Source: Lichenostomus cassidix
Taxonomy: Eukaryota > Chordata > Aves > Passeriformes > Meliphagidae
NCBI GenBank assembly: GCA_008360975.2
Contig: VLJF02000840.1
Span: forward strand, 1 to 64,000
DNA: 64,000 nucleotides
Reading direction: 5' to 3'
Shown here: positions 1-11,700 of the stretch, piece after piece
Numbering within the stretch: the stretch's first letter is position 1
Layout: each line of letters starts with the position of its first letter
Made by a program: the position numbers and the translations under genes
The notes under the pieces: model-generated
Databases searched by the model: none
What the model was told of the DNA's origin: nothing
Seen by the model: only the letters and a program-made list of their open reading frames with translations

Positions 1-2
1 AG

Positions 3-3000
3 ACCGGCTGGTGCTGCAGGTGCCGGCAGGGGCTCTGCTGGAGGGGGACAAGGTGACACTGCGCTGCCGGGTCAGGAAGGACACGTCGGTCAGCTGGGTG
101 CAATTTTACCATGAGAAGAAGGAGCCGGGGGGCTATCCCAGGAGGTCTGAGCTGTCCCTGTCCACTCTGACGCTGCCTTGGGCATCTACCACTGCAGTGG
201 CTTGGTGAGCATCGGTCTGTCAGTGTCAGTGTCAGTGTCAGTGACAGTGACAGAGCCAGTGACAGTGACAGTGCACGGTGAGCATCCCACAGTTGGATCT
301 CCAATAACGAGACATCCTCGCAGCCAGCAGACTCAGAGTCACATCCCAACCTCCCATCTCCTTCCCAGAGCTCTTCTCGGTGCCGGTGCTGGAGCTGGAG
401 GGTCCCCCCGAGCCCACCGAGGGGTCCCCCCTGAATCTCAGCTGCCTCAGCACCCCCAGCCCCCTGCGGCCCCGAGCCCCCCTCCTGCACCTCTTCTACC
501 GGGACGGGCAGTTGCTGGGGGGCCCGCAGGGGTCCCCGCAGCTCCTGCTGCCCGCCGTGGGGGTCTCCCATTCGAGCAGTTACGCTGCGAGGTGCGCTCC
601 GAGGGGGGGGCCGTGCGGAAGAGCAGCGCCCGGCTCCGCGTCACGGTGCGCAGTGAGTGTGGGGATGGGCACGGCAACCCCCACAGCCTCCCCGGATACC
701 CCAACCCTGCCTGACTCTCTCTCTACCTGCCTCCTTGCCTTCCCCAGGTCCCTCCCTCGGTCCTCCCATGAGTGTCCCTGGTCCCTGCATCCCTCACCTC
801 GTCCCCAAAGCACTCCCCCTTTACACCTCTCCCTCTCCTAGGTACCTCCATTATTCAAAGGTCCCACCAGCCCTGTCTGGCTCCCCAAAACCTTCCCTCT
901 GGTCCCCTCCAACCCACTCCATGTCTCCCCTTCCTAACGTTCCATCCCTCCCTGGTGTCTCTTCCACCCCTTTCCAAGTCTCCCCGTCTCTGGGCATCCT
1001 TCTTCCTCACTGGGATCCCCCCACTCCTCTCTGATCCTCCCTTTCCTGAGTCACTCACTGCTCCCTGGTGTCCCTCATCCTTCCAGGGTCCCCCATTCCC
1101 TTTGTCTTCCCCACAGAGATCCCAGTATCAGGGGTGTCCCTGTCAGCACAGCCCCCCAATGGACAGGTGGCACTGGGTGACAGCCTGGTGCTGAACTGCA
1201 CAGTGGCCGCAGGGACAGGTCCCCTGTCCTTTTCCTGGCACCGGGAGGGCTCGGGGACACCGCTGGGCACTGGCCCCCGCCTGGAGCTGAACCACGTTGG
1301 GGACAATGACAGCGGCCACTAGCAGTGCCGGGCCAGCAATGGGGACAGCAATGCCAAGAGCCCCACACTGGATGTCACTGTTCTGGGTGAGTGGGACCCT
1401 CGGGCTGGGGTGATCCCACCCATGGGATTCCCCATCCCACCTCATCTCCCCCACACCAAGCCCAACCCACCCCAGGTCACAGCCCCACCACTGCGTGTCA
1501 CTGTCCCAGGTTACTGAGACCATCTGGGTCCAGATATCTCCACCCAGGACATCCCACCCATGGCTCCCTCATCCCACCTGTCACATCCCACACCCCACAT
1601 CAAGTCACAGTCACCCTATTGAGCGTGACCCTCCTGAGTGAGCAGGACACTGAGGATTGGGGTGACGTCCCCCATGATCTGCCTCGACCAATCAATCACA
1701 TCCCATCCACACTAATCCACACCCCCTACAGGGTGACGGCCACCATCACCCTCAGACAAGGTCCTGAGTGAGAGGGTCCCTCGGGCTTGTGGTCACTCCC
1801 ATTCACAGTATCCCTCACCACACCCTCATACCACCCATTGCATGCCCTCACCTTACACCAGGTGTGACCCCCACCACTGTCGGTCACAGTCATGGGTGAA
1901 GGGGACCCTCTGTGTCCAGGTGCCACCATGCACAGTCTCCCTCATCCCCCCACACCAGGTTCCAGCCCCTCCCGCAGCCTCAACCCCGTCTCTGTCCCCG
2001 CAGTGCCTGTGGCCAATGCCACCATCACCCCTGGCCCCCCGGCACTCCAGTTGCGCGCAGGTGACCCCGTGACCCTGCGCTGCTCGGTGCAGGTGGGCTC
2101 AGCACCTGTCACCTTCACCTGGCTGCACGATGGACTGGAGATGGCCCAGGGTCGCCTCCTGGAGCTTGGGGACATCGATGTGGGACATTCTGGCACCTAC
2201 CAATGCATGGCCACCAACCAGCTGGATGAGCACCGTGTGTTCCAGGCGCTCAGCTCAGAGCTGGCCCTGGAGGTGACACCAGAGGGACACTGGGGCACAG
2301 GTGGGGTCATACAGGGTCCCTGTAGGGGTCTGAGACCCCTGGGTCTTTGGTGACCCTGGTTTGTCCCCGCTCTGTCCCTGGCAGTGACACAGAGGGAACA
2401 GGGCACAGGAGGGGAACTCCTGATGTCACTGGCATTGCAGCATCCCTGGGGTGATGGGTGACCCTGATGTGTCCCTCTCTGTCCCCAGCAGTGGCTGCAG
2501 GAGTCAGTGGTTCCCTGTCGTTCCTGGTCCTGCTCGTGGGTGTCATCATGGCCTGGCACCGGTGGCACCGCCTGGGTGGGTGACAATGGGGATCCCAGTG
2601 AGCTGTGGGAAGTCCCACTTAAGACGGCAGGAGCTGAGCCCCAAGTGACCTTGTTTTGGGGTTCTGTGAGGTTTGATGAGGTGTTGGAGGCTTGTGTAGG
2701 GATGTTGGAGGTTCTTTCAGAGATCCTGGGAGGCTTTGGAGAATTCCCCCTGCTGGGTTTGGGGTTCTGTGGGCTCAGAGGTTGTTCAGGGGTTCTGGGG
2801 GGAATTGAGGGTCTAATGGAGGTTCAGGATTTCTGTGTATGATCAGGGGCCCTGGGTACCCCACAGTAACCTCCTCTCTTTCCTTTCCAGCTGCCAGGAA
2901 GCACCGGGACAGGTGAGTGGGAGGCTCAAGCCACTGTGAACCTTTTACCCCAACCCCTATCACCTCCCATCCGCTCCCACACATCCCCTTTATCCCCTCA

Positions 3001-3276
3001 GGGTCCCCCCGGAGCCCCCAGCTCCCCCAGAGGAGGGGGAGGTGCTGTACACCCATGTCATGAGCACCAAGCGAAAGGGGGGTGAGTATCAGAGTGGCAC
3101 ACACAGGGACATGTCACCCACTGGTGTCACCCCTCACCCAGATCCTACAGCCAGTGTCTCTCGCAGGGCCCCCCTGTGCCACTGTCCCCCAGGAAACCCA
3201 GGTGACCTACGCAGAGCTGCCAGGAACCCATGGGCGACCGCGGGAACCAAGTGACATCTACGAGAACATGAAGTGA
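3..3276 (+). pseudogene. FCRL-like locus A, 5' end outside the window; damaged D2, D3 and D4
   Basis: Fc receptor-like type I receptor, read on the + strand. Exons: D2 3-277, D3 369-652, D4 1117-1386, D5 2004-2300, transmembrane 2492-2575, cytoplasmic 2891-2912, 3002-3081 and 3167-3276. Signal peptide and D1 would lie left of the window. D2 has a 4-nt deletion near 170 relative to locus C, and an expanded GTCAGT/GACAGT tract at 218-275. D3 has lost one base near 570 (exon 284 nt against 285 elsewhere). D4 has TAG at 1320-1322 where paralogues have the Tyr codon of the YxC motif. D5, the transmembrane segment and the tail are intact. The tail carries VLYTHV, VTYAEL and IYENM, so the 3' half is the same inhibitory-type tail as in F. 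Exon limits rest on GT-AG sites and alignment with intact paralogues. Transcription of the 3' half is possible, but a full-length receptor is unlikely. Confidence 0.85.
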
Positions 3277-4679
3277 CACTGGAGGGACTGGAGAGCACTG
3301 GCAGAAACTGGAGGACCCAGTGCTCTGCTGTTAGACCCAAAATGCAGCTATAGATTAAACTGGCAGAAGTGGTGTTTCTTTGTTCAGCTCTCTCAGGCTT
3401 TAGCAATGGGATTCTCCAATTTCGGGCTGCCACTAAAAACCAGGGGCTGCTGCCCCTCACCCTCCCTGTGGAGGCACAAAAGGCAAAGATCCCAAAGGGC
3501 TGAGAGAAGAACAATTTCCTGCAAACAGCAATGGCAGAAGAAAACCAACAGCAACAGCAACAAGATTCAGAATCAAAAGGGTCAGAAAAGGAATGATTTC
3601 CAGGGAAAGCCCCCGACAAGGAACAAACCCCAGACGCTGCCCCCAGCATGATTGCCCTGCCAGGAGGAACCTGGCAGGGTCCTGGACATTCATTGCTTTG
3701 ATGGCCAAAGCAGCCTTCAGGAGGCTCTGGATTCTCTTCTCCCCTGTCTCCAAACCCTGCTTGATCCCCTGCTTTGCTCTGGTCAGGGTCAAATTGGGCA
3801 GGGCCAGCTCGACTGGGAGCTCCTCTGGTGCTGAGGGACCAGGGGGCCTTTGCTGCAGGTGTGTCCCAAGGGCTGAAGCTCCCAGCACCCCTTGCTCTCT
3901 GCATGTCCTTTAACAGCCCATTCCAGTGTGGGATTTTTCCCCAAGGCTGGGGAACCACAGGGAATGGGATCCATCCCTGCAGGGCCAGGTTCTTTGTCCC
4001 CAGTGTCTGTGAGGTTCTTTGGAGAATGAGTTCCAGCGTTGGATTCAATTCTTTCTGCAGGGCTGTGTTGCCATAAGACTTCCTTTCCCAGGCCCAGCAC
4101 AATGTTCCCAGGGGCACAGGGAGCCTTTCCAGCCATCCAGGGCTTGCTTCTCTCCCCACGTGCCTCCAGCTTTGGGGAGTGTGATTTAGTCAATCTGCCA
4201 GGCCTGCCCAGACTGGGATTTCATCCCTCATCCTCCATCCCACAGGGGCTTGACCTGCCTGTGCCCTGTGTGATCACAGCACATTTCCCTTTCCTGGAGT
4301 GATGGTGTCCATGGGGAAATCCACATCAGCGCCAGGATGTGTGGCTGAGACTTTCCCTTTACTCACTCAGCCCATCCCTGGCAGTGTGGGCATTTGAAAG
4401 AGCTGAGTTTAAGTGCCAATCCCTTCTGAAGTGGCTCCAAGCCCTTCCTGAGCTGTCAGGATCTCTTGTTCTGTTGGGCTGGGACATGGCTCAGGTGGCA
4501 GCTGCCATTGTGCTCTGAGTGCTGTGACTGTCACAGGGTGTGGGGACTGACAGTGGCAATGTGTCCAAAGTGACTGTGATAGAGTGTCCCAATTTGCCAC
4601 AGCAATGACCCCAACAGCTCTCAGAACTCACAGGATGCCCTGGAAAAAGTGTGGGAAAGCAAAGGGTTTGAAGGGTTTG
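3277..4679. other. 3' flank of locus A with an old retroelement fragment
   Basis: Starts with the 3' UTR of A (ATTAAA at 3354-3359). The part at 3446-3620 recurs at 13663-13828 next to B and in the duplicate copies. At about 3655-3790 (- strand) lies a short stretch resembling ERVL-type polymerase that is also found at about 15560-15665 and 45420-45550. No gene model is supported in the rest. Confidence 0.6.
3354..3359 (+). terminator. Poly(A) signal of locus A (ATTAAA)
   Basis: ATTAAA lies 78 nt after the stop codon and is followed by a GT-rich stretch (TGGTGTTTCTTTG). F has the same arrangement. Confidence 0.65.
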
Positions 4680-5269
4680 TGTAGGATTTAACTCTGTGGG
4701 ATTTGGTTATGAGGATAATATAGAAACAAGATCTCTAAAGCTGAGTTTTAGAGCATGAGAGTTTATTGTGAAAGAGTGTGGGTGTGAGAGGCCTGCTAGG
4801 CTGCAAGATGCAGCTCGGAGCAGGTCAGAGAAGCAAGAGAGAGAGAGGCAAAAAGAGAGAGCAAAGAGAGAGCGATTTGCTGTTTACAATACAATAAATC
4901 ATCTTCTCTGTTGAATATTCTAATTCTCTTTAACCTATCTAAGACAAGCTACAAACCCTACAACATTTACATACAACCTATAAGAATCATCACATTACCA
5001 TAGGGGTTATATTTTAAACCTTAAAAAACTGCTTTTTGGGATCTCTACCAGGCAGGCAGGGTCTGCTCTGACCTTTGGACCTGCCTGGGCAGAGGGCATT
5101 GTTCTATCAAGAAGGGGGATTACCTTCAGTCAGCTATACTATTGTTTCTTAGTTACTCTTCAACTCAAACATTGTCTTCATCTCAATTTCATTTATACTT
5201 TCCGTATTTTCAGCATTTTTTGCAAGGTAATCATATCTATGAGGCTTTCCTATTTCATCTTCCCCAACA
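4680..5269 (-). mobile_element. Solo LTR, 590 bp, 6-bp target duplication
   Basis: Begins TG, ends CA and is flanked by GGTTTG at 4674-4679 and 5270-5275. The sequence TTTATTGTG near 4760 reads as AATAAA on the - strand, which sets the orientation. It is the same family as 13033-13656. A 6-bp duplication is typical of ERVK-like elements (established knowledge). No internal retroviral genes remain. Confidence 0.85.
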
Positions 5270-5373
5270 GGTTTGACTTCTTATCCTTCTTTGATTGTGT
5301 CAGCAATAAATTCAATGAATATCTCTAATTCCGAGCCTGTTTTGCTGGTGAGAGGATTTGATGAGTGATCCCT

Positions 5374-6300
5374 TGTCGGGGTTTGACCCTGACTAAATGG
5401 CAGACACCTCTGCTTCCTCCTGTTGCAGACGTGCAGGAGAGGGGAGGAAAAAAAACCTGTTAAACCGAGACCAAATTCATGAGTTGAGATAGGACACTGG
5501 TGAGGGGATGCACAGAGAAGGAGCAAACAGGCTCCAAACTTAAAGTTGCAAAGTGATTTAATTACCTAACAGAGTCGGAGGATAAATGAGAGGTAAAAAT
5601 AAGCTTTTCAGATACCATTTCTCCTCTCACCCCTCTCCCTCTTTCCAGCCAACAGCTCAGGCAGGGGGCAGGGTAAGGGTTTCTTTTCTCTGGTCAGTCC
5701 ATCAGGAAGAGGGGTCCTCTACTTAGCCACGGGGTCCCTTCAAAAAGAGAGACAGTCCTCTGGGAACTTCTTTGGCGTGGGTCCAATCTCACAAACAACA
5801 TCCTGCCCAAATTCTGCTGCAACAGGAGTTCTCTTGTCCATAAGGTGCAGACTCTCCTGAGCTGAGGCCAAGCTGCTTCCATATCAGGAGCAAGGGCATT
5901 CTCTCCCTTGCAAGGCCTTTGCAGCTTTAACTCTTTCTATGAGACTCCCACTGGGTCACAGCTTCTTCCAGACATCCACCTGCTCCTCTGGCGTGGGCTG
6001 TGGGTGGATTTCTGCATCCTTGTGGACTCCATGGGCTGCAGGGTGACCTCCTACTCCCCCCATGGTCTTCACCACAGCCAGCAGAGGGTTTTCAGCTCTG
6101 GCACCTGGAGCACCTCCTCCCCCACCTTCTCCACTGACCTTGGTGTCTCCATGTTGTTCTCCCTTCACATATTTTTCCCCCCTCCTCCTCCTCTAGCTAA
6201 AAAAAAGTACATGACTACTTTCTTTTGATTTTTTCTTAAATATGTTTTCACAGAGGCATAACTAGGACCTCTAATTGGCCCAAACTTGGCCAGCAGCATG
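5374..6300. mobile_element. LTR-type repeat, limits approximate
   Basis: Begins near TGTCGGGGTTTG. It shares long stretches with 17600-18498 at the end of locus C, for example GACCTTGGTGTCTCCATG and CTCTAATTGGCCCA, and with 47130-48080 in the duplicate. It looks like a songbird LTR family. Exact ends were not resolved, and no target duplication was found. Between 6300 and 6630 nothing distinct is visible. Confidence 0.6.
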
Positions 6301-6629
6301 TCCATCACTTTCAGAGCCATCAGAGATTGGCTCTACTGGACTTGGTGAAAAACTTCCAGAACTTTCACTCAGGACACACAGGAGCCATCTTTGTGCCACT
6401 CCCCACCTCTCAGACACTTCTTCAGGCCTACCACAACAGTGTTTGAGGAGTTTAAATTTCTCTGAGATGTTAAAGATACCTTGCTGATATCCTGGGCTAA
6501 GCAAAACCACCACTTTCCTCCTGGTCCTTATCTCAACCCAGGAAACTTTCGTTCAATTTTCTCTCCCCGTCTGACTGTGCAGGGCAGTGAGAGAGCAGCT
6601 TTGGTGGGTGCAGAGCATCCGGCCACTGT

Positions 6630-7066
6630 CAGCCCATGGCAAGACAGGAAGGAGGAGGGTCCAGGTCAGGTTGTTGAGCAGATTGTTGTTGTCTTTGCAG
6701 GAGTTCTGGGGCTCTCTCAGTCCCTTGGCCAGAGGGACAAAATGATCAATTGCTGCATTTCCGGACTGGTTCCCTCACAGCTGCCCCTGCACGGTTGGTT
6801 TCCACCCAGCCCTGCTCTGAAAACCATCAAAGGCCCTCGCAGAGCCACTGCTTGAGCTCCAATTGGTTTCTGTGCTTCTTGCAGAGCTGAGCAAACCACA
6901 GCCAGGCCTTTCCCCCCCCCACAATTCTCACCTTAGAGCAGCTCTAAAGCTGTGAGAATCAAAGGGGGCCAAGGGGGCAGGTGGGAGCCTCAGGTGCTGG
7001 CTGCCCCTGGGGCTGGCCAGAGCAGGGCTGGCCAATGCCCATCCGTGTGCAGTGGGGCTGTGCCAT
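6630..7066 (+). repeat. Module R, copy 1
   Basis: A repeat of about 430 bp running from GGAAGGAGGAGGGTCCAGG to about CATCCGTGTGCAGTGG. Full-length copies also lie at 24515-24945 (-), 27375-27722 (+), 39040-39530 (+), 48415-48870 (+) and 62740-63240 (-). It sits between receptor units, just upstream of the promoter-side sequence. Origin unknown. Confidence 0.75.
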
Positions 7067-7241
7067 GGCTGAGCCCCACACTTGGATGGACAGGAGTCCC
7101 CAGGCTGTGCCACCCCTGGGACAGCCACCCCCCCAGGAATGTGCAGGGACACTTCCAGAACTGCCCTCCCCCAGGACAGGATCCTCCTGTCCAGGATGTG
7201 TCACCCCCTGGACTGGATTCCCCCAGGACATGTCACCCCCA

Positions 7242-7661
7242 TGAAAGGAATAAGGGAATGTCTTTACAAACAAACAGCTGGTCAGACCGATACTGAGAAA
7301 TGGAAGAAACAGTGGGAAAGATTTCCATAGGAATTCCACTGACTGACTTGCCCAAGACTGTGTTCATAACGGACAAGAACAGAGACATGAGAAAAAGAAG
7401 AAAGGGGGATGTACATTAGAAGGGGGTGTGCATTAGGTGTTTCAGGAAGCCTGTAGCACTCATGTACCTCAGCCAATGGGGAAAGAAAGAGGGAAATGCG
7501 GCCAGGAAATTAGGATAAAAAGAGCTTGCATCCTCTAGCAGTTTGAAAGACCCCATGGGAAATGCCCATGACATCTCCCTTTATTAGAATAAAGTTACAG
7601 GACTCCTCTGTCTCCTTTTTGGACCTAAACCTCTGGTGGTTTTGGATTAATTTTCCTGACA
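7242..7661 (+). mobile_element. Solo LTR, 420 bp, 4-bp target duplication
   Basis: Starts TG and ends CA, flanked by CCCA at 7238-7241 and 7662-7665. AATAAA lies near 7590. The F unit has the uninterrupted site (CACCCCCAGAACAGGG near 39866-39890), which proves the ends. It lies 116 bp upstream of the IRF-like element of B. The duplicate copy is at 49028-49444. Confidence 0.88.
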
Positions 7662-7770
7662 CCCAGAACAGGGATCTCCCTGGACACGATCCCCCCGGAT
7701 GTGTCCCCCAGGACTGACCCCACCCCCCCATCGGACTCTCAGTGTAAAGAGCCTCTTCTGTCTGCTGAAG

Positions 7771-7789
7771 GAAAGAGAAAGTGAAAGTG
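7771..7789 (+). promoter_or_regulatory. IRF/ETS-like element upstream of B
   Basis: Reads GAAAGAGAAAGTGAAAGTG. The core GAAAGTGAAA fits the IRF/ISRE pattern GAAANNGAAA, and CTTCTGTCTGCTGAAG precedes it. The element is conserved upstream of C, E, F, G and H, but absent from its expected place upstream of D. Function inferred only from motif and conservation. Confidence 0.6.
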
Positions 7790-8335
7790 TTGGGGACACA
7801 ACCGGACACCCCCATCCCCCACAGCCCTCCAAACCTCCCTGCAGCCCCCTCACTGCCGTCCTTCCTCCCCGGGGTTCCCCCAACCTGTTACCTGCTCAGG
7901 TGCTCCCTAGGATCACGGAGCCATGAACTGGGAGGGGACGTGTCTACAAAGTTGAGGAAAAAAGGAAAAAAGTAAAAATAAAGAGAGGAAAAAGTCCCAG
8001 TGGGGGAAGCACAGACCCAGAGCACCATGGGAGCCCCCTGGTGTTCCCCACAGACCATGAACATCATCAGGGTCTGTGCTTTTGTCTGGGTCACCCTGAA
8101 ATCTGAGGCACCCAGTGCAGGAGCTGTGACCCACATGCCCACCCAGCCACTGCCCATCCCTGGGAGCGCCATTGCCCTGGGAACCCAACTATGGGACCTC
8201 ATTCTCTAGGTCCCCCTCCTGGTGACCCCCATCCCTGCATGCCCATTTCCCAGAACCTCCATTGCCCAGCATTGCCCTCCCCTTTATCCCATCCCATGGG
8301 CTCCACAGTCCCCCAGGACTCCCCATAGCAGGGCC

Positions 8336-8365
8336 CACATCACATCACATCACATCACATCACAT
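8336..8365 (+). repeat. (CACAT)6 microsatellite
   Basis: Six CACAT units in the B leader region; copy 2 has only two units at 50116-50125. Confidence 0.9.
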
Positions 8366-8648
8366 CACCCCAAATCCCTGGGGTCCAAGCACCCCTGAGA
8401 CCCCAATCCCCTTTCCCCTTCACCCTTGGGGACCCCATTCACCAAGATCCCATCCCCTTTTTCTCCCCTTCCTGAGGAGCCCCATTCCCCAAGGACCCCA
8501 TTTCTGCCCCTCCCCGTTCCTATGGAAATCCATCCTTAGCTCCCCACATCCCCAGAGCCCCCCAGTCCCTCCATGTCCCTCTGTGTCGCCAGCCTGTCCC
8601 CACCCTGCCCCCACCAAGGGCCACCTACATGTGGGTGATGTGACCTCG

Positions 8649-8693
8649 CTTCCTTCCTCTTTGGCCAAAGAGCCACCACCCAGGGGACAGGTG
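8649..8693 (+). promoter_or_regulatory. Possible proximal promoter of B: ETS box and E-box
   Basis: CTTCCTTCCTCTTT at 8649-8662 reads AAAGAGGAAGGAAG on the - strand, a PU.1/ETS-type site. CAGGTG at 8688-8693 is an E-protein box. The CTTCCTTC block recurs about 60-75 bp before the start codon of most other loci. No TATA box is evident. The transcription start is not defined. Confidence 0.4.
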
Positions 8694-8722
8694 GCCCCAG
8701 CAGCGTGTGACAGTCAGCCCGG

Positions 8723-11700
8723 ATGGCCAGCGACACCGGGATGGCCGGGAAGGTGGCACTGCTCCTGTGGGGTGAGTGCCATGGGCACAGGCCTGATGCC
8801 CCAGGGATGGCCCTGGTGAGGCAGAGAGCAGTGGGGAGGGGGCACAGGGGGGTTGTGTGGTCCCCTGAGGTCCCCAATGCCACCAGAGCCAGTCTGTGGG
8901 GGTGGACGCTGGTGGTGGGGTGTCCTTGAGGACAGGAATGGGAGGACAGGAATGAGGGGACTAAGATCTGAGGACAAGGATATCATGACAGGCTCAATGG
9001 GGGTGGGACAGCTGTCATGACAGGGACAGGGGGATAGGGATAAGAGGACAGGGATAAGGAGACAAACACATTGTGGATAAGCCAAGGAGTTGGTGGGGGT
9101 GACCTGTGACAGCATGGAATGTCTGTGGTGTCCCCATGTCTACAGTGTCCCTATGCCCCTAGCCCAGGGTGGTTGCAGTGTCCCTGTCCCTGAGATGTCC
9201 AGGCCGCATGGATCTGGTGCATGGGCAGCTGTGACACAGACATGTTCCCCAGCCTCTCCAGATCTGTTCAGGATCATCTGTGAGCACTTTCTCACAAGAA
9301 CTGATGTCCCACTGGGGACAGTTTGGGGACAGCCCCCACACCCCATGCCCTGGGTTCTGCTGTCACCGCAGTGCCACATCCACCCAGACCCCTTCCCTTC
9401 TTCCTTCCAGCCCAGACCCTCAGCCTCACTGGTGAGTCCTCAGGGGATGCCATGTCCCCACCCTGCTGTTCCCAACCCCACGATGCCCCTGGCAGGCTGG
9501 TGTCCCCTGTCACCCACAGGTGCCCAAACCACCCAGCTCCTCGTGGAGCCCTCCTGGATGCCAGCGATGCTGTGGGACAATGTGACACTGACCTGCCAGG
9601 GCTTGGGGACTTCTGGTGCCACCACTTGGTACAAGAACAGGGAGCACTGGTGGAAGAAAGGACCTGACCACTTCCTTGTCACTGAGAGTGGCACCTACAC
9701 GTGTGAGAGACCTGGCACCGGGCTCAGTCCCCCTGTGCGCATCTTAAATGGTGAGGGGGTGATGGGTTCCCTGGCGGTGTCCCCAAGGGCTCTGGGTGAG
9801 CTCTGTGTCACACCCCACATGTGACGAGAGCCAATCCCCTGCACACGGGGACATCCCAGAGCATCCCAGTACAATGAGAGTGCCATCCTGGCAATGGGGG
9901 ACCCTGGTGCCTCCCACAGAGTCCCCAGATGTGACAAGTCCCCCTTGTCCCACAGAACGTCTGGTGCTGCAGGTGCCAGCGCGGGTGCTGCTGGAGGGGG
10001 ACACGGTGACACTGCGCTGCCGGGGCTGGCGGGACAACACCGTCACTGGGGTGTGATTTTACCGTGAAGAGGAGGATCTGGGGGGACGCCTCAATGGGAC
10101 CGAGCTGTCCCTGTCACCCCTGCAGCTGCACCACAGTGGCCGCTACCGCTGCGGGGGCTGGGTGAGCTTGGGGCCATCACAGAGCTGGGAGAAGTCGGCA
10201 CCGGTGACAGTGACAGTGACAGTGCACAGTGAGTGTGGGAATAGGGGTGGGAAACCCCAACATCTTCCCAGGGTTCCCTCACCACTGTGTGCATCTCTCA
10301 TCCCTCCCTTCATCACCTCCTCCCTGGGTCATCCACACCTTCCCATGTCCCTCCCAGCCCAGGTCCCTCCATCTCTGCCTGGGTCCCTCTCCAGGTCCCT
10401 CTGCTCCTCCCCGGCCTCCCTTTCCAGTTCCCAGCTTCATCTTCTGCTCTCCCTTCCCCACCTGAGTCACATCCCCCCAGCCCCTCCCTGGGCTCTCCCC
10501 ACCCCTCTCTGGGCTCCCCACACCCCTCCCTGGGTCTTCTCTGTCCCATCTCTTGTCTCTCATCCCTGCCTGCATCAACCCCACCCCTCCCTGGATCTCT
10601 TTCTTCCTCAATGGGATCTCCTCTATCCCCTTTGTACTCCCCTTTTGCCACTCCCTGAGTCCCACACACCTCATGGGTCCCCCATCCTATCCATGTCCCC
10701 CTGCAGAGGTCTCACTCTCGGGAGTGTCCCTGTTGGCACAACACCCCGGGGGACAGGTGGTACTGGGTGACAGCCTGGTGCTGAGCTGTGTGGTGGCAAT
10801 GGGGGCAGGTCCCCTCTCCTTCTCCTGGCACCAAGAGGGCTCGGGGACACCGCTGGGCACTGGCCCCCGCCTGGAGCTGAGCCATGTTGGGGACAAGGAC
10901 AGTAGCCACCACTGGTGCCAGGCCAGCGACAGGGACAGTGTGGCCGAGAGTCCCACACTGAATGTCACCGTCCAGGGTGAGTGGGACCCTCGGGCTGGGG
11001 ATGACCCACCCATGGCATCCCCCATCCCACCTCAGGTCACAGCCCCTGCCACTGCAGGTCACAGTCCTGGGTAGCTGTGGTTCTGGCTCTGGATGCTCCC
11101 ACCACAGCATCCCCACCAGAGAACGGGTGTCAGCAAACACCACCGTATGTCACAGTCATGGGTGAAGGGCACCGTCTGTCTCCAGGTGCCACCATGCATA
11201 GAGTCCCTCATCCTACCCATCCCACCCTCATTCCCCCCTCTGCCCCTCTCTCACACAGTGTTCCAGCCCCTCCCCCAGCCTCAGCCCCGTCTCTGTCCCT
11301 GCAGTGCCCGTGGCCAATGCCACCATCACCCCTGGCCCCCCGGCACTCCAGGTGCACGCAGGTGACCTCGTGACCCTGCACTGCTCGGTGCAGGTGGGCT
11401 CAGCACCTGTCACCTTCACCTGGCTGCACGATGGGCGTGAGGTGGCCCAGGGTCCCCTCCTGGAGCTTGGGGACATCGATGTGGGACATTCTGGCACCTA
11501 CCAGTGCGTGGCCACCAACCAGCTGGAGGAGCACCGCGTGTTCCAGGCGCTCAGCCCAGAACTGGCCCTGGTGGTGACACCGCGGGCACACTGGGGCACA
11601 GGTCAGATCATATGGGGTCCCTGTGGGGACCTGAGATGTCCAGGTCATGGACGACCTGGGTTCAACCCTGCTGTGTCCCTGGCAGTGTCACAGAGGGAAC

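Noticed and set aside
3134..4159. 341-codon open frame on the - strand over the last exon and 3' flank of A
   Set aside because: It runs antisense to the conserved tail exon, is broken in the near-identical copy at 44.9-45.9 kb, and matches no protein family apart from a short retroelement piece.
10229..10706. Hidden D3 exon in locus B
   Set aside because: The interval was read for the conserved D3 start (AGCTCTTCTC) and its cysteine motifs; neither is present in B or G.
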